A stretch of DNA of 5,744 bases, taken from NCBI GenBank assembly GCA_021805265.1, contig JAJZFR010000442.1, forward strand, positions 1-5,744, in the 5' to 3' direction. Below are positions 1 through 5,727 of the stretch, piece after piece (the stretch's first letter is position 1; each line of letters begins with the position of its first letter). Source of the stretch: Acidobacteriota bacterium. Lineage in GTDB: Bacteria > Acidobacteriota > Terriglobia > Terriglobales > Acidobacteriaceae. Both the position numbers and the translations under genes were made by a program. Below the pieces are notes generated by a model that saw nothing but the letters and a program-made list of their open reading frames with translations, was not told the DNA's origin and ran no database searches.

Positions 1-288
1 CCTGGCGATACCGGCCAGGAGAAGATGTATCTTCGTTCGCTCAGCGAGCGTCACGTTACGGTTGCCGTGCAGTTGCGGGACGGCGAGACGGTGAGCGGCT
101 GGATCGAGTATTTTGACGATGGGATGATCCGCCTGACGCGGGATGCGCACCGAGGCGAGTCGGTGTACGAACAGCCGCGCGAATCGCACCCGAACCTGTT
201 CATCTACAAGCATCAGATACGGACGATCACGGAGTTGTCGCAGCGGCGGATGGCTGCACCCGCAACGAAACTGAACGGGGAAGCATGA
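1..288 (+). CDS. hfq: Hfq-like (Sm-fold) RNA-binding protein, N-terminus cut by the window edge
   Basis: Probable Hfq/Sm-fold RNA chaperone, a cytoplasmic protein that in known relatives forms a hexamer binding small RNAs and mRNAs. The frame is open to the left edge. The first ATG inside the window is at 25, but the four codons before it read G-Q-E-K and continue the N-terminal helix: Q-E-K-M-Y-L-R-S-L aligns with the Hfq helix that carries the RNA-contacting Gln8 and Asp9. A start at 25 would remove those residues, so the true start is probably upstream. An AGGAG lies at 17-21, only 3 nt from the ATG, too close for a good ribosome site. Counting from that ATG, residues 11-38 look like the Sm1 strands (VAVQLRDGE, then GWIEYF), and residues 58-67 contain YKHQI, matching the Sm2 YKH signature of Hfq. 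Residues 39-55 form a charged insertion between strands that is absent from E. coli Hfq. The tail after residue 70 is short and polar. The stop overlaps the next gene. Certain as an Sm-like fold; less certain as a functional Hfq. Confidence 0.75.
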   Translation, partial: PGDTGQEKMYLRSLSERHVTVAVQLRDGETVSGWIEYFDDGMIRLTRDAHRGESVYEQPRESHPNLFIYKHQIRTITELSQRRMAAPATKLNGEA

Positions 289-1208
289 GCAGTGCAGGGT
301 TGCCTTCAGAGAAGGATGCCGAGTTGGAATGGGCTGGCCGGGCCGCGCGGATTGCGCTGGAAGCGGGGCAGAAGCTGAAGGAGTTCTTTGTCGCTGGCGT
401 CGAAACGGAGTACAAGGGCGACGTGGATCTGGTGACAGTGGCGGATCGGACGGTCGAGGCGTTTCTGCGCCAGGCGCTGCTCGAGGAGTTTCCCGAGCAC
501 GGCATCTATGGCGAAGAGGGGACACGAGATAGGCTGGAATCGGGGCTTCGCTGGTACGTGGATCCGCTGGACGGGACGACGAATTTTGCGCATGGATTTC
601 CGCATTTCTGCGTCTCGATGGGTCTGGAGGAGCGTGGTCCGAAGTTAAGGGACGACGAGGATGGCCCGATTGTTGCCGCAGTGATCTACGACCCGATGCG
701 GGACGAGTTGTTTGTGGCAGAGCGGGGCAGGGGCGCGTGGCTGAATGGGCGACGAATGCGGGTTTCGACGACGCCGGTGCTGGGCGAGTCGCTGATTGCG
801 ACGGGATTCCCCAGCCGCAAGCGGCATTCGAGTCCGAATATCCATTTTTATCATGAGTTTACGCTGCGGTCGCATGGCGTTCGCCGGGCTGGCTCGGCGG
901 CTCTTGATCTGGCTTACGTGGCCTGCGGGAGGCTGGAAGCATTCTGGGAGTTTCACTTGAATCCGTGGGATACGGCGGCGGGTTTTCTGCTGGTGGAGGA
1001 GGCTGGCGGGCGGGTGACGAGCTTTGATGGCGCGCTCAGAAAACTCGATAGCCAGGAGGTTCTGGCGAGCAACGGAAGGATTCATGAGGAGTTGCTGGGC
1101 CTGTTTGCGGCGATGTTTCGAGGGCAGGATTTGGCGGTGATTCCCACGGCGGCGGAATATGCGGCGAGTCGGCGCGCGCGGCAGGCTGGTGAAGCGGCCA
1201 CTATCTGA
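285..1208 (+). CDS. Inositol monophosphatase family protein (SuhB-like)
   Basis: Mg2+-dependent phosphatase of the inositol monophosphatase superfamily, cytosolic, 307 residues. The metal and catalytic motifs are all present: K44 with D-L-V-T-x-A-D at 48-54, GEE at 76-78 (E77 a metal ligand), DPLDGTTNF at 93-101 (D93, D96, T98), and WDTAAG at 228-233 (D229). These correspond to Glu70, Asp90, Asp93 and Asp220 of human IMPase, so the enzyme should be active. It is longer than E. coli SuhB (267 residues) for two reasons: an acidic, charged insertion at about 117-127 before the strand V-A-A-V-I-Y-D-P, and a C-terminal tail of about 30 residues after position 275. The substrate cannot be read from sequence; family members act on inositol-1-phosphate, histidinol-phosphate, PAP or fructose-1,6-bisphosphate, and E. 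coli SuhB also assists rRNA antitermination. The start is the ATG of an ATGA overlap with the Hfq-like gene, preceded by a G-rich GGGGAAG, so translation is probably coupled. Confidence 0.93.
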   Translation: MSSAGLPSEKDAELEWAGRAARIALEAGQKLKEFFVAGVETEYKGDVDLVTVADRTVEAFLRQALLEEFPEHGIYGEEGTRDRLESGLRWYVDPLDGTTNFAHGFPHFCVSMGLEERGPKLRDDEDGPIVAAVIYDPMRDELFVAERGRGAWLNGRRMRVSTTPVLGESLIATGFPSRKRHSSPNIHFYHEFTLRSHGVRRAGSAALDLAYVACGRLEAFWEFHLNPWDTAAGFLLVEEAGGRVTSFDGALRKLDSQEVLASNGRIHEELLGLFAAMFRGQDLAVIPTAAEYAASRRARQAGEAATI

Positions 1209-1223
1209 GACGGGGTGCCGTCT
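1208..1223 (+). terminator. Small perfect hairpin on the phosphatase stop codon
   Basis: AGACGG at 1208-1213 pairs perfectly with CCGTCT at 1218-1223 around a GGTG loop, giving a 6-bp stem that begins on the last base of the TGA stop. No T-tract follows, so it is at best a weak terminator or an mRNA 3'-end stabiliser. Confidence 0.3.
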
Positions 1224-1262
1224 GGTGCCTGCTTTGCACTTCCCAACGGCTCGGCCTGTTGT

Positions 1263-1270
1263 GCTACCAT
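1263..1270 (+). promoter_or_regulatory. Possible extended -10 element for the ferredoxin gene
   Basis: GCTACCAT contains TACCAT at 1265-1270, directly preceded by TGC, which resembles an extended -10 (TGn-TATAAT, four of six matches). No convincing -35 lies 16-18 nt upstream; the TTGCAC at 1234-1239 is 25 nt away, which is too far. Transcription from here would give a leader of roughly 30 nt before the ferredoxin ATG at 1308. Confidence 0.3.
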
Positions 1271-1307
1271 GGGCGAGCGGAAACACCTTAACGGAGACGC
1301 TCAAGTT

Positions 1308-1568
1308 ATGGCATATGTGATTGCAGAACCCTGTATCGGCACCAAGGACAGCGCCTGTGTGGACGCTTGTCCCGTCGATTGCATCCACCCCAAAAAGGAC
1401 GAAGGCGAGCACGGCGAGGCGGATCAGCTTTTCATTGATCCGGTCGAGTGCATTGACTGCGGCGCGTGTGTTCCGGCGTGTCCGGTTTCGGCGATCTTTG
1501 CCGCCGACGACCTGCCGGAGAAGTGGGCGCACTTTACCGAGAAGAACGCCGCGCACTACGGGCGATAA
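1308..1568 (+). CDS. 7Fe ferredoxin ([3Fe-4S][4Fe-4S])
   Basis: Small soluble electron carrier of 86 residues. The cysteine layout is C9-x7-C17-x3-C21-P near the N-terminus and C48-x2-C51-x2-C54-x3-C58-P in the second half, with an extra C25. The position where an 8Fe ferredoxin would have its second cysteine is T12. By analogy with Azotobacter FdI and the Thermus ferredoxin, C9, C17 and C58 would hold a [3Fe-4S] cluster, and C21, C48, C51 and C54 a [4Fe-4S] cluster, with C25 free. The N-terminus M-A-Y-V-I-A-E-P-C-I-G and the C-terminal stretch after C58 (D-L-P-E-K-W, then E-K-N) closely follow the Thermus-type protein. The start at 1308 is chosen because it gives the usual family N-terminus and has GGAG at 1293-1296, 11 nt upstream; the frame stays open back to 1215, but the extra 31 residues look nothing like the family. 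The gene appears monocistronic, so its redox partner is not shown by context. Confidence 0.95.
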   Translation: MAYVIAEPCIGTKDSACVDACPVDCIHPKKDEGEHGEADQLFIDPVECIDCGACVPACPVSAIFAADDLPEKWAHFTEKNAAHYGR

Positions 1569-1590
1569 TACCGCGCTTGATGGAAGCAGA

Positions 1591-1628
1591 GGCAGCGCGC
1601 AGTCAGCGATGGCTGCGCGTTGTTGCGT
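1591..1628 (+). terminator. Probable intrinsic terminator after the ferredoxin gene
   Basis: A 12-bp stem can form between 1591-1602 and 1613-1624 around a 10-nt loop. The inner seven pairs (CGCGCAG with CTGCGCG) are perfect; the outer five include three G-U wobbles. The 3' arm runs into a T-rich TTGTTGCGTT. It lies about 20 nt after the ferredoxin stop, a typical place for a terminator, though the T-tract is interrupted by Gs. Confidence 0.45.
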
Positions 1629-1652
1629 TCCGCTTGCGCGTTGCCGTTCCGC
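1615..1652 (+). repeat. Short imperfect tandem repeat, two copies
   Basis: Two adjacent copies share the halves GCGCGTTG and CGTTCCGC. Copy 1 is 1615-1633 with three bases (TTG) between the halves; copy 2 is 1636-1652 with one base (C) between them. The first copy overlaps the 3' arm of the predicted terminator hairpin. It may be a local slippage duplication or a binding site for an unknown factor; nothing else supports either reading. Confidence 0.45.
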
Positions 1653-1723
1653 CTACTCGATACTCAGCACCGAGATGCTTTCGTGAGATGGTTGGCCCCA
1701 TGACGCAACTGGCAAGATCATCC

Positions 1724-1729
1724 AGGAGG
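1724..1729 (+). promoter_or_regulatory. Strong ribosome binding site for recO
   Basis: AGGAGG is a perfect anti-16S match and sits 5 nt before the ATG at 1735, which fixes the recO start. It is the clearest Shine-Dalgarno sequence in the window. Confidence 0.85.
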
Positions 1730-1734
1730 CAGTC

Positions 1735-2478
1735 ATGACTCAATTCTCCAGCGACGCAGTGGTTCTTCGTGTGTGGCCGGTGAACGAGGCCGACCTGGTG
1801 GTGAGTTTTTTTACGCGCGATTACGGCAAGCTGAAGGGTGTGGCCAAGGCCGCGCTGAAGAGCCGCAAGCGGTTTGGCGGCTCGCTGGAAGTGATGACAG
1901 AGGTGCGGGCGTACTTTGCCGACCGGCCGCGTCAGGAGCTTGTCCGTCTGGATCACTTTGATCTGGTCCGTTCACCGCTGAGCCAACCGGTGGATTATCT
2001 TCGCGCGGCGACGCTGAGCTATTATGCCGAAGCGCTGGACGAAGTACTTCCCGATCACGATCCGGAGCGAGCCGTGTTTCGGCTGTTGACGGCGGTGCTG
2101 GAGCATAGTTCAGCGGAGCAGCCCTGGGTTGCGACAACGTATTTTTCGCTGTGGCTGACACGATTGATGGGCTGGTTGCCGGAGTTGTCGGGATGCACCC
2201 TCTGCGGGCGCTCGTTCGCGGATTCTGAGGCTAGTTTTCATCCGGGTTCGGATGGTCTTCACTGCGAAGCGCATCGGCTTGGTTCGGGTGCGGTCTTGTG
2301 TGCGGATTCGCTGCGGATGGCTCAGCGGATGCTGCGCGAGCCGCTGGGGGAGTTTGCGGGGGAAGCGTGGCCGAGGCGGCGTGGCCAGGACCTGCGGCGG
2401 TTTACAGTGGAGTCGCTGGAGCGACATCTGGAGCGCCGGCTGCGCTCGGCTGAGGCTCTGCGGAGGCTGAGCCAGTGA
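1735..2478 (+). CDS. recO: DNA repair protein RecO
   Basis: Recombination mediator of the RecFOR pathway, 247 residues, the usual length. In characterised bacteria RecO binds single-stranded DNA and SSB, anneals strands, and with RecR helps load RecA at gaps. The N-terminal OB-fold (about 1-80) is recognisable from D-A-V-V-L-R, E-A-D-L-V-V-S-F-F-T, Y-G-K-L-K-G-V-A-K and K-S-R-K-R-F-G-G-S-L. The rest is the helical C-terminal domain with Y-Y-A-E-A-L near 96-101. A metal-site region follows at 154-180: C154-x2-C157, then C177-x2-H180. Many zinc-binding RecO proteins have four cysteines, so His at the last position is a substitution, although His can ligate zinc; C189 is another candidate. The C-terminus is Arg/Glu-rich and helical. 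The start at 1735 is set by the AGGAGG. Gaps of 166 and 118 nt on either side suggest it is transcribed on its own. Confidence 0.95.
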   Translation: MTQFSSDAVVLRVWPVNEADLVVSFFTRDYGKLKGVAKAALKSRKRFGGSLEVMTEVRAYFADRPRQELVRLDHFDLVRSPLSQPVDYLRAATLSYYAEALDEVLPDHDPERAVFRLLTAVLEHSSAEQPWVATTYFSLWLTRLMGWLPELSGCTLCGRSFADSEASFHPGSDGLHCEAHRLGSGAVLCADSLRMAQRMLREPLGEFAGEAWPRRRGQDLRRFTVESLERHLERRLRSAEALRRLSQ

Positions 2479-2547
2479 GTGGCAAGGGAGCCGATGGGAA
2501 GTCGGCAGGGCGATTTGCAGAGGGACGGATTGGCGCGGCAACTGCGG

Positions 2548-2553
2548 TAGAAT
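2548..2553 (+). promoter_or_regulatory. Probable -10 box of the glyQS promoter
   Basis: TAGAAT matches the sigma-70 consensus TATAAT at five of six positions and lies 43 nt before the glyQ ATG at 2597. The -35 region at the normal distance (ACGGAT, 2525-2530) is poor. Transcription would start near 2560 and leave a leader of about 35-40 nt, too short for a T-box riboswitch. Confidence 0.4.
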
Positions 2554-2596
2554 CTGTTCAGGTTTCTGTTGCCATGAAAGTGTCTGAATCCCTGTG

Positions 2597-3589
2597 ATGA
2601 ACTCTTCCGCCATGCAAACTTCCACTGCGAATTCCTCCGCAGCAGGAAAGGTTTTTCCACTCACGTTTCAGGAGCTTCTGTTTCGGCTTCAGATGTTCTG
2701 GGCGGCGCGCGGCTGCGTCTTGCAGCAGCCCTATGACATCGAGGTGGGCGCTGGGACGATGGCACCGGAGACGTTTCTGCGGGTGCTTGGGCCGAAGCCT
2801 TATCGGGTGGGCTACGCACAGCCATCGCGCCGGCCTGCGGATGGACGCTACGGCGAAAATCCCAATCGGCTATACAAGCATACGCAGTTCCAGTTGATTC
2901 TGAAGCCGCCGCCGGGGAATGTGCAGGAACTGTATCTGGAGTCGCTGGAAGCGGTTGGGATCGACCTTGCGCGGCATGATTTGAAGTTTGAGGAAGACAA
3001 CTGGGAGTCGCCGACGCTGGGCGCGTGGGGGATCGGCTGGCAGGTGATGCTGGATGGTCTGGAGATTACGCAGTTCACATACTTTCAGCAGTGCGGCGGG
3101 ATCGACCTGAACCCGATTACGGCGGAGTTGACGTATGGGCTGGAGCGGCTGGCGGCTTTTCTGCAGGACGTGGACTCGATCTATGACATTGTGTGGGCGC
3201 GGGACCCGGAGACGGGCGATACGGTCACTTATGGCGAGATGCGGTTGACTGAGGAGCTTCAGCTTTCGGTTTACAACTTCGAGTATGCGGATGTGGAGAA
3301 ATTGTGGGAGCATCTGCGGTTGTATGAGGCGGAGTGCCAGGCGCTGATCGAAGGCGCGCGCGCGTTGCCGGAGACTGCGACGCTGGCCGAGCGAAGCCGC
3401 TATCCGCTGCTGGGCGCGTTTGATCTTTGCCTGAAGTGTTCGCACCTGTTTAACCTGCTGGATGCACGCGGGGCCATTTCGGTGACGGAGCGCGTAGGGG
3501 TGATTGCGCGGATACGCGCGCTTGCGGTCGGAGTGGCGAAGGCGTACGCAAGTCAGCAAACGAATACCCAGGAAAGAGTAGATATTTAA
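2597..3589 (+). CDS. glyQ: Glycine--tRNA ligase alpha subunit
   Basis: Catalytic subunit of the heterotetrameric (alpha2-beta2) glycyl-tRNA synthetase, a class II enzyme that activates glycine with ATP and charges tRNA-Gly in the cytosol. Counting from the ATG at 2597 the protein has 330 residues, a little longer than E. coli GlyQ (about 303). The family core starts near residue 23 (T-F-Q-E-L-L). Clear signatures are QPYDIEVGAGT at 44-54, QPSRRPADGRYGENPNRL at 75-92 (motif 2 region), EDNWESPTLGAWGIGW at 123-138, QFTYFQQ at 149-155, the motif 3 TYGLERL at 169-175, YNFEYADV at 216-223 and FNLLDARGAISVTER at 275-289. The start is uncertain: GTG 2594, ATG 2597 and ATG 2612 are in frame, none with a good Shine-Dalgarno sequence, and the first 20 or so residues are Ser/Thr/Ala-rich and not conserved. 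ATG 2612 is also plausible. The last base of the stop codon is the first base of glyS. Confidence 0.97.
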   Translation: MNSSAMQTSTANSSAAGKVFPLTFQELLFRLQMFWAARGCVLQQPYDIEVGAGTMAPETFLRVLGPKPYRVGYAQPSRRPADGRYGENPNRLYKHTQFQLILKPPPGNVQELYLESLEAVGIDLARHDLKFEEDNWESPTLGAWGIGWQVMLDGLEITQFTYFQQCGGIDLNPITAELTYGLERLAAFLQDVDSIYDIVWARDPETGDTVTYGEMRLTEELQLSVYNFEYADVEKLWEHLRLYEAECQALIEGARALPETATLAERSRYPLLGAFDLCLKCSHLFNLLDARGAISVTERVGVIARIRALAVGVAKAYASQQTNTQERVDI

Positions 3590-5679
3590 TGGCGGATTTT
3601 TTATTGGAGATTGGCCTGGAAGAGATTCCGGCGCGCATGGTTGCCGCGGCTGAGGCGGAGCTGGCTCAGCGGGTGGAAAAGCTGCTGGGCGGTGCGAGCC
3701 TGCTGGAAGCCGATTATGCGGTTCGGAGTTTTTCCACGCCGCGACGGCTGGCGGTGCTGGTTTCCGGAGTGAGGACGAAGCAGAGCGACTCACAGGAAAA
3801 CCTGACCGGGCCGTCGTGGAAGGTGGCGTTTCAAAATGGAGAGCCGACGGCTGCCGCGCTTGCATTTGCGAAAAAGGCGGGCGTCGAAATTTCTGCATTG
3901 AAAAAGATCGAGACGCCGAAGGGCGACTATGTCGGCGTGACTGCGGAGCGCAAGGGCGAGACGGCCTGTGATCTGTTGTCTGCGTTGTTGCCTGCGGAGA
4001 TTGCGGCGCTCTACTGGCCCAAGAGCATGTACTGGCGGCGGGACAAGCCGGAGCGATTTGTTCGCCCGGTACGCTGGCTGGTGGCGATGTTGGACGGGCA
4101 GGTTGTGCCGATTACCTACGCCGGAATTTCGGCGGGCAACAGCAGCCGTGGTCATCGAGTGATGCATGGGGAAGGCCCGGTGGTGATTGAGCGCCCGACG
4201 GATTACGTTGCGACGCTGCGAGGCGCGTATGTGGTGGTTGACGCGGCGGAGCGCCGGCACACAATTCGCAAGGAACTGGATCGGGTGACGCGCGGGGTTG
4301 CCGGGGCGCGGTGGCGCGAAGACTGGGAGTTGATCGAAACGGTGGTTCCCCTGACGGAGTGGCCTGGGGTGCTGATGGGCAGCTTCGAGCCGGAGTATCT
4401 TGCGCTGCCGGAAGAGATTCTTGTTACGGTGATGCGCGACCATCAGAAATACTTTGCCGTCGAGGGCAGCGATGGAAAGCTGATCGAGCATTTCCTGACG
4501 GTTCTGAATATCGAAGTCGATGACGAGGGGCGGGCGATCATTCGTCACGGGAACGAGCGGGTGTTGCGCTCCCGCTTCAAGGACGCGCAGTTTTTCTGGA
4601 ATACGGATCAGAAGATTCCGTTGACCGAACGCGTTGAGATGCTGAAGGCCGTGACGTTCCAGAAAGATTTGGGAAGTTATTTTCGGAAGACGGAAGCGAA
4701 TCTTGCGATTGCGGGAAAGCTGGTCGAGATCGTATCGACGCGCGGCAAGGTAGTGGACCGGACGGCGCTGATGCAGGCGGTTTTGCTGGCGAAGACCGAC
4801 CTGACGGCCGAGTTGGTGAAGGAGTTTACCGAGTTGCAGGGCATTGTGGGCGGGCTGTATGCGCGCGCGCAGGGGCTGGGCGAAACGGTGGCGTCGGCGA
4901 TCTATGCGCAGTACTCGCCAGCCTCGATGGAGGACGCGATTCCGACGAGCATCGAGGGTCAGTTGCTGGGCATTGCCGACCGCGTCCAGACGATTGGGGC
5001 GATGTTTGGCATTGGCAACGCACCGACCGGGTCGAAGGACCCGTTCGCGCTGCGTCGCGCGGCCAATGGCGTGGTGAAGATACTGGCGGAATCGGAGCTT
5101 CCGTTGACGCTGAACGAAGTTGTCGCGCTGGCGGACGGTTCGGGCGAGAGCGTGAGTGTTTTTTTGCGCGAGAGGTTGAGTTTTTATCTGAAAGATGTTC
5201 GCGGCTTTGCCTACGACGTGGTTGCGGCGGTGCTGGGGGCGGGCGCAAACGATGTGCGCGATGCGGTAGCCCGTTGCGAGGCGTTGACAGCGGTTCGCGG
5301 CTCGCGGGATTTTCTTGCGGTGTCCGCTGCCTTCAAGCGCATCCAGAATATACTCGGCCAGGCTGCGGAGAAGCAGGAGTTTCCCACTGCCGACTATGCG
5401 GGGGCGTTGGTGGCGGCGGAGGAAAGGGCTCTTGCGTCGGCTTCCGCGCATCTGGCTGGTCAGGTGGCGGAACTGCGGGCGCGCCACCAGTATCAGCCAG
5501 CCCTTGAATTGATCGCTACGCTTGGGCCGACGGTGGATGCGTTCTTTGACAAGGTGATGGTAATGACGCCGGATATGGCGCTTCGCGGAGCGCGGCTGGG
5601 GCTGATTCGCTCGGTGTTGGAAAGTATTTCAGGGATTGCCGATTTCAGCGAGATTGTTGTCTCATCGTCGGCGGGGTAG
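3589..5679 (+). CDS. glyS: Glycine--tRNA ligase beta subunit
   Basis: Beta subunit of the heterotetrameric glycyl-tRNA synthetase, responsible for tRNA recognition; 696 residues, close to E. coli GlyS (689). The N-terminus M-A-D-F-L-L-E-I-G-L-E-E-I-P-A-R is the family hallmark, and F-S-T-P-R-R-L-A-V-L follows near 48-57. Further landmarks are W-R-R-D-K-P-E-R-F-V-R-P-V-R-W near 148-162, the G-N-E-R-V-L-R-S-R-F-K-D-A-Q-F-F-W block near 322-338, the HD-like domain with L-L-A-K-T-D-L near 399-405 and E-F-T-E-L-Q-G-I-V-G-G-L-Y-A-R after it, D-P-F-A-L-R-R-A-A-N-G at 484-494, and a C-terminal DALR-type anticodon-binding domain ending with D-M-A-L-R-x-A-R-L-G-L-I from residue 662. The start overlaps the glyQ stop by one base (TAATG), with AGGAAAG at 3570-3576 as a modest ribosome site, so the two subunits are probably translationally coupled in equal amounts. 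No truncation or frameshift is seen. Confidence 0.98.
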   Translation: MADFLLEIGLEEIPARMVAAAEAELAQRVEKLLGGASLLEADYAVRSFSTPRRLAVLVSGVRTKQSDSQENLTGPSWKVAFQNGEPTAAALAFAKKAGVEISALKKIETPKGDYVGVTAERKGETACDLLSALLPAEIAALYWPKSMYWRRDKPERFVRPVRWLVAMLDGQVVPITYAGISAGNSSRGHRVMHGEGPVVIERPTDYVATLRGAYVVVDAAERRHTIRKELDRVTRGVAGARWREDWELIETVVPLTEWPGVLMGSFEPEYLALPEEILVTVMRDHQKYFAVEGSDGKLIEHFLTVLNIEVDDEGRAIIRHGNERVLRSRFKDAQFFWNTDQKIPLTERVEMLKAVTFQKDLGSYFRKTEANLAIAGKLVEIVSTRGKVVDRTALMQAVLLAKTDLTAELVKEFTELQGIVGGLYARAQGLGETVASAIYAQYSPASMEDAIPTSIEGQLLGIADRVQTIGAMFGIGNAPTGSKDPFALRRAANGVVKILAESELPLTLNEVVALADGSGESVSVFLRERLSFYLKDVRGFAYDVVAAVLGAGANDVRDAVARCEALTAVRGSRDFLAVSAAFKRIQNILGQAAEKQEFPTADYAGALVAAEERALASASAHLAGQVAELRARHQYQPALELIATLGPTVDAFFDKVMVMTPDMALRGARLGLIRSVLESISGIADFSEIVVSSSAG

Positions 5680-5715
5680 GGTGCAGTTGGGGCGAGTTGA
5701 TTGCTCGATTCCAAG

Positions 5716-5721
5716 TACAAT
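5716..5721 (+). promoter_or_regulatory. Probable -10 box before the right-edge gene
   Basis: TACAAT matches the consensus at five of six positions and ends six bases before the ATG at 5728. A -10 this close places the transcription start on or next to the ATG, implying a leaderless mRNA. The nearest -35-like sequence (TTGATT, 5697-5702) is only 13 nt upstream, which is short. Confidence 0.4.
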
Positions 5722-5727
5722 CTGGAT

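Noticed and set aside
1215..1307. A 31-residue N-terminal extension of the ferredoxin
   Set aside because: The open frame reaches back to an ATG at 1215, but the extra residues are unlike 7Fe ferredoxins. The start at 1308 gives the standard N-terminus and has GGAG upstream; the possible -10 element also lies inside the extension.
645..1556. A 303-codon open frame on the - strand spanning the phosphatase and ferredoxin genes
   Set aside because: It crosses two unrelated real genes and the gap between them, and its sequence resembles no protein family I know.
2479..2596. T-box or glycine riboswitch ahead of glyQS
   Set aside because: The gap is only 118 nt, the likely leader is about 40 nt, and I see no T-box sequence, terminator/antiterminator pair or glycine-riboswitch core.
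2870..3898. A 342-codon open frame on the - strand opposite glyQ and the start of glyS
   Set aside because: Same low-complexity Arg/Pro/Gln composition, no family signature, and opposite two certain genes.
3790..5487. A 565-codon open frame on the - strand opposite glyS
   Set aside because: The translation is rich in Arg, His and Gln, has no recognisable domain and lies wholly opposite a certain gene. It is the expected shadow of G+C-rich codon usage.
5693..5707. Hairpin terminator after glyS (CGAG with CTCG)
   Set aside because: The stem is only 4 bp around a 7-nt loop with no T-tract, and it overlaps the likely promoter of the next gene.
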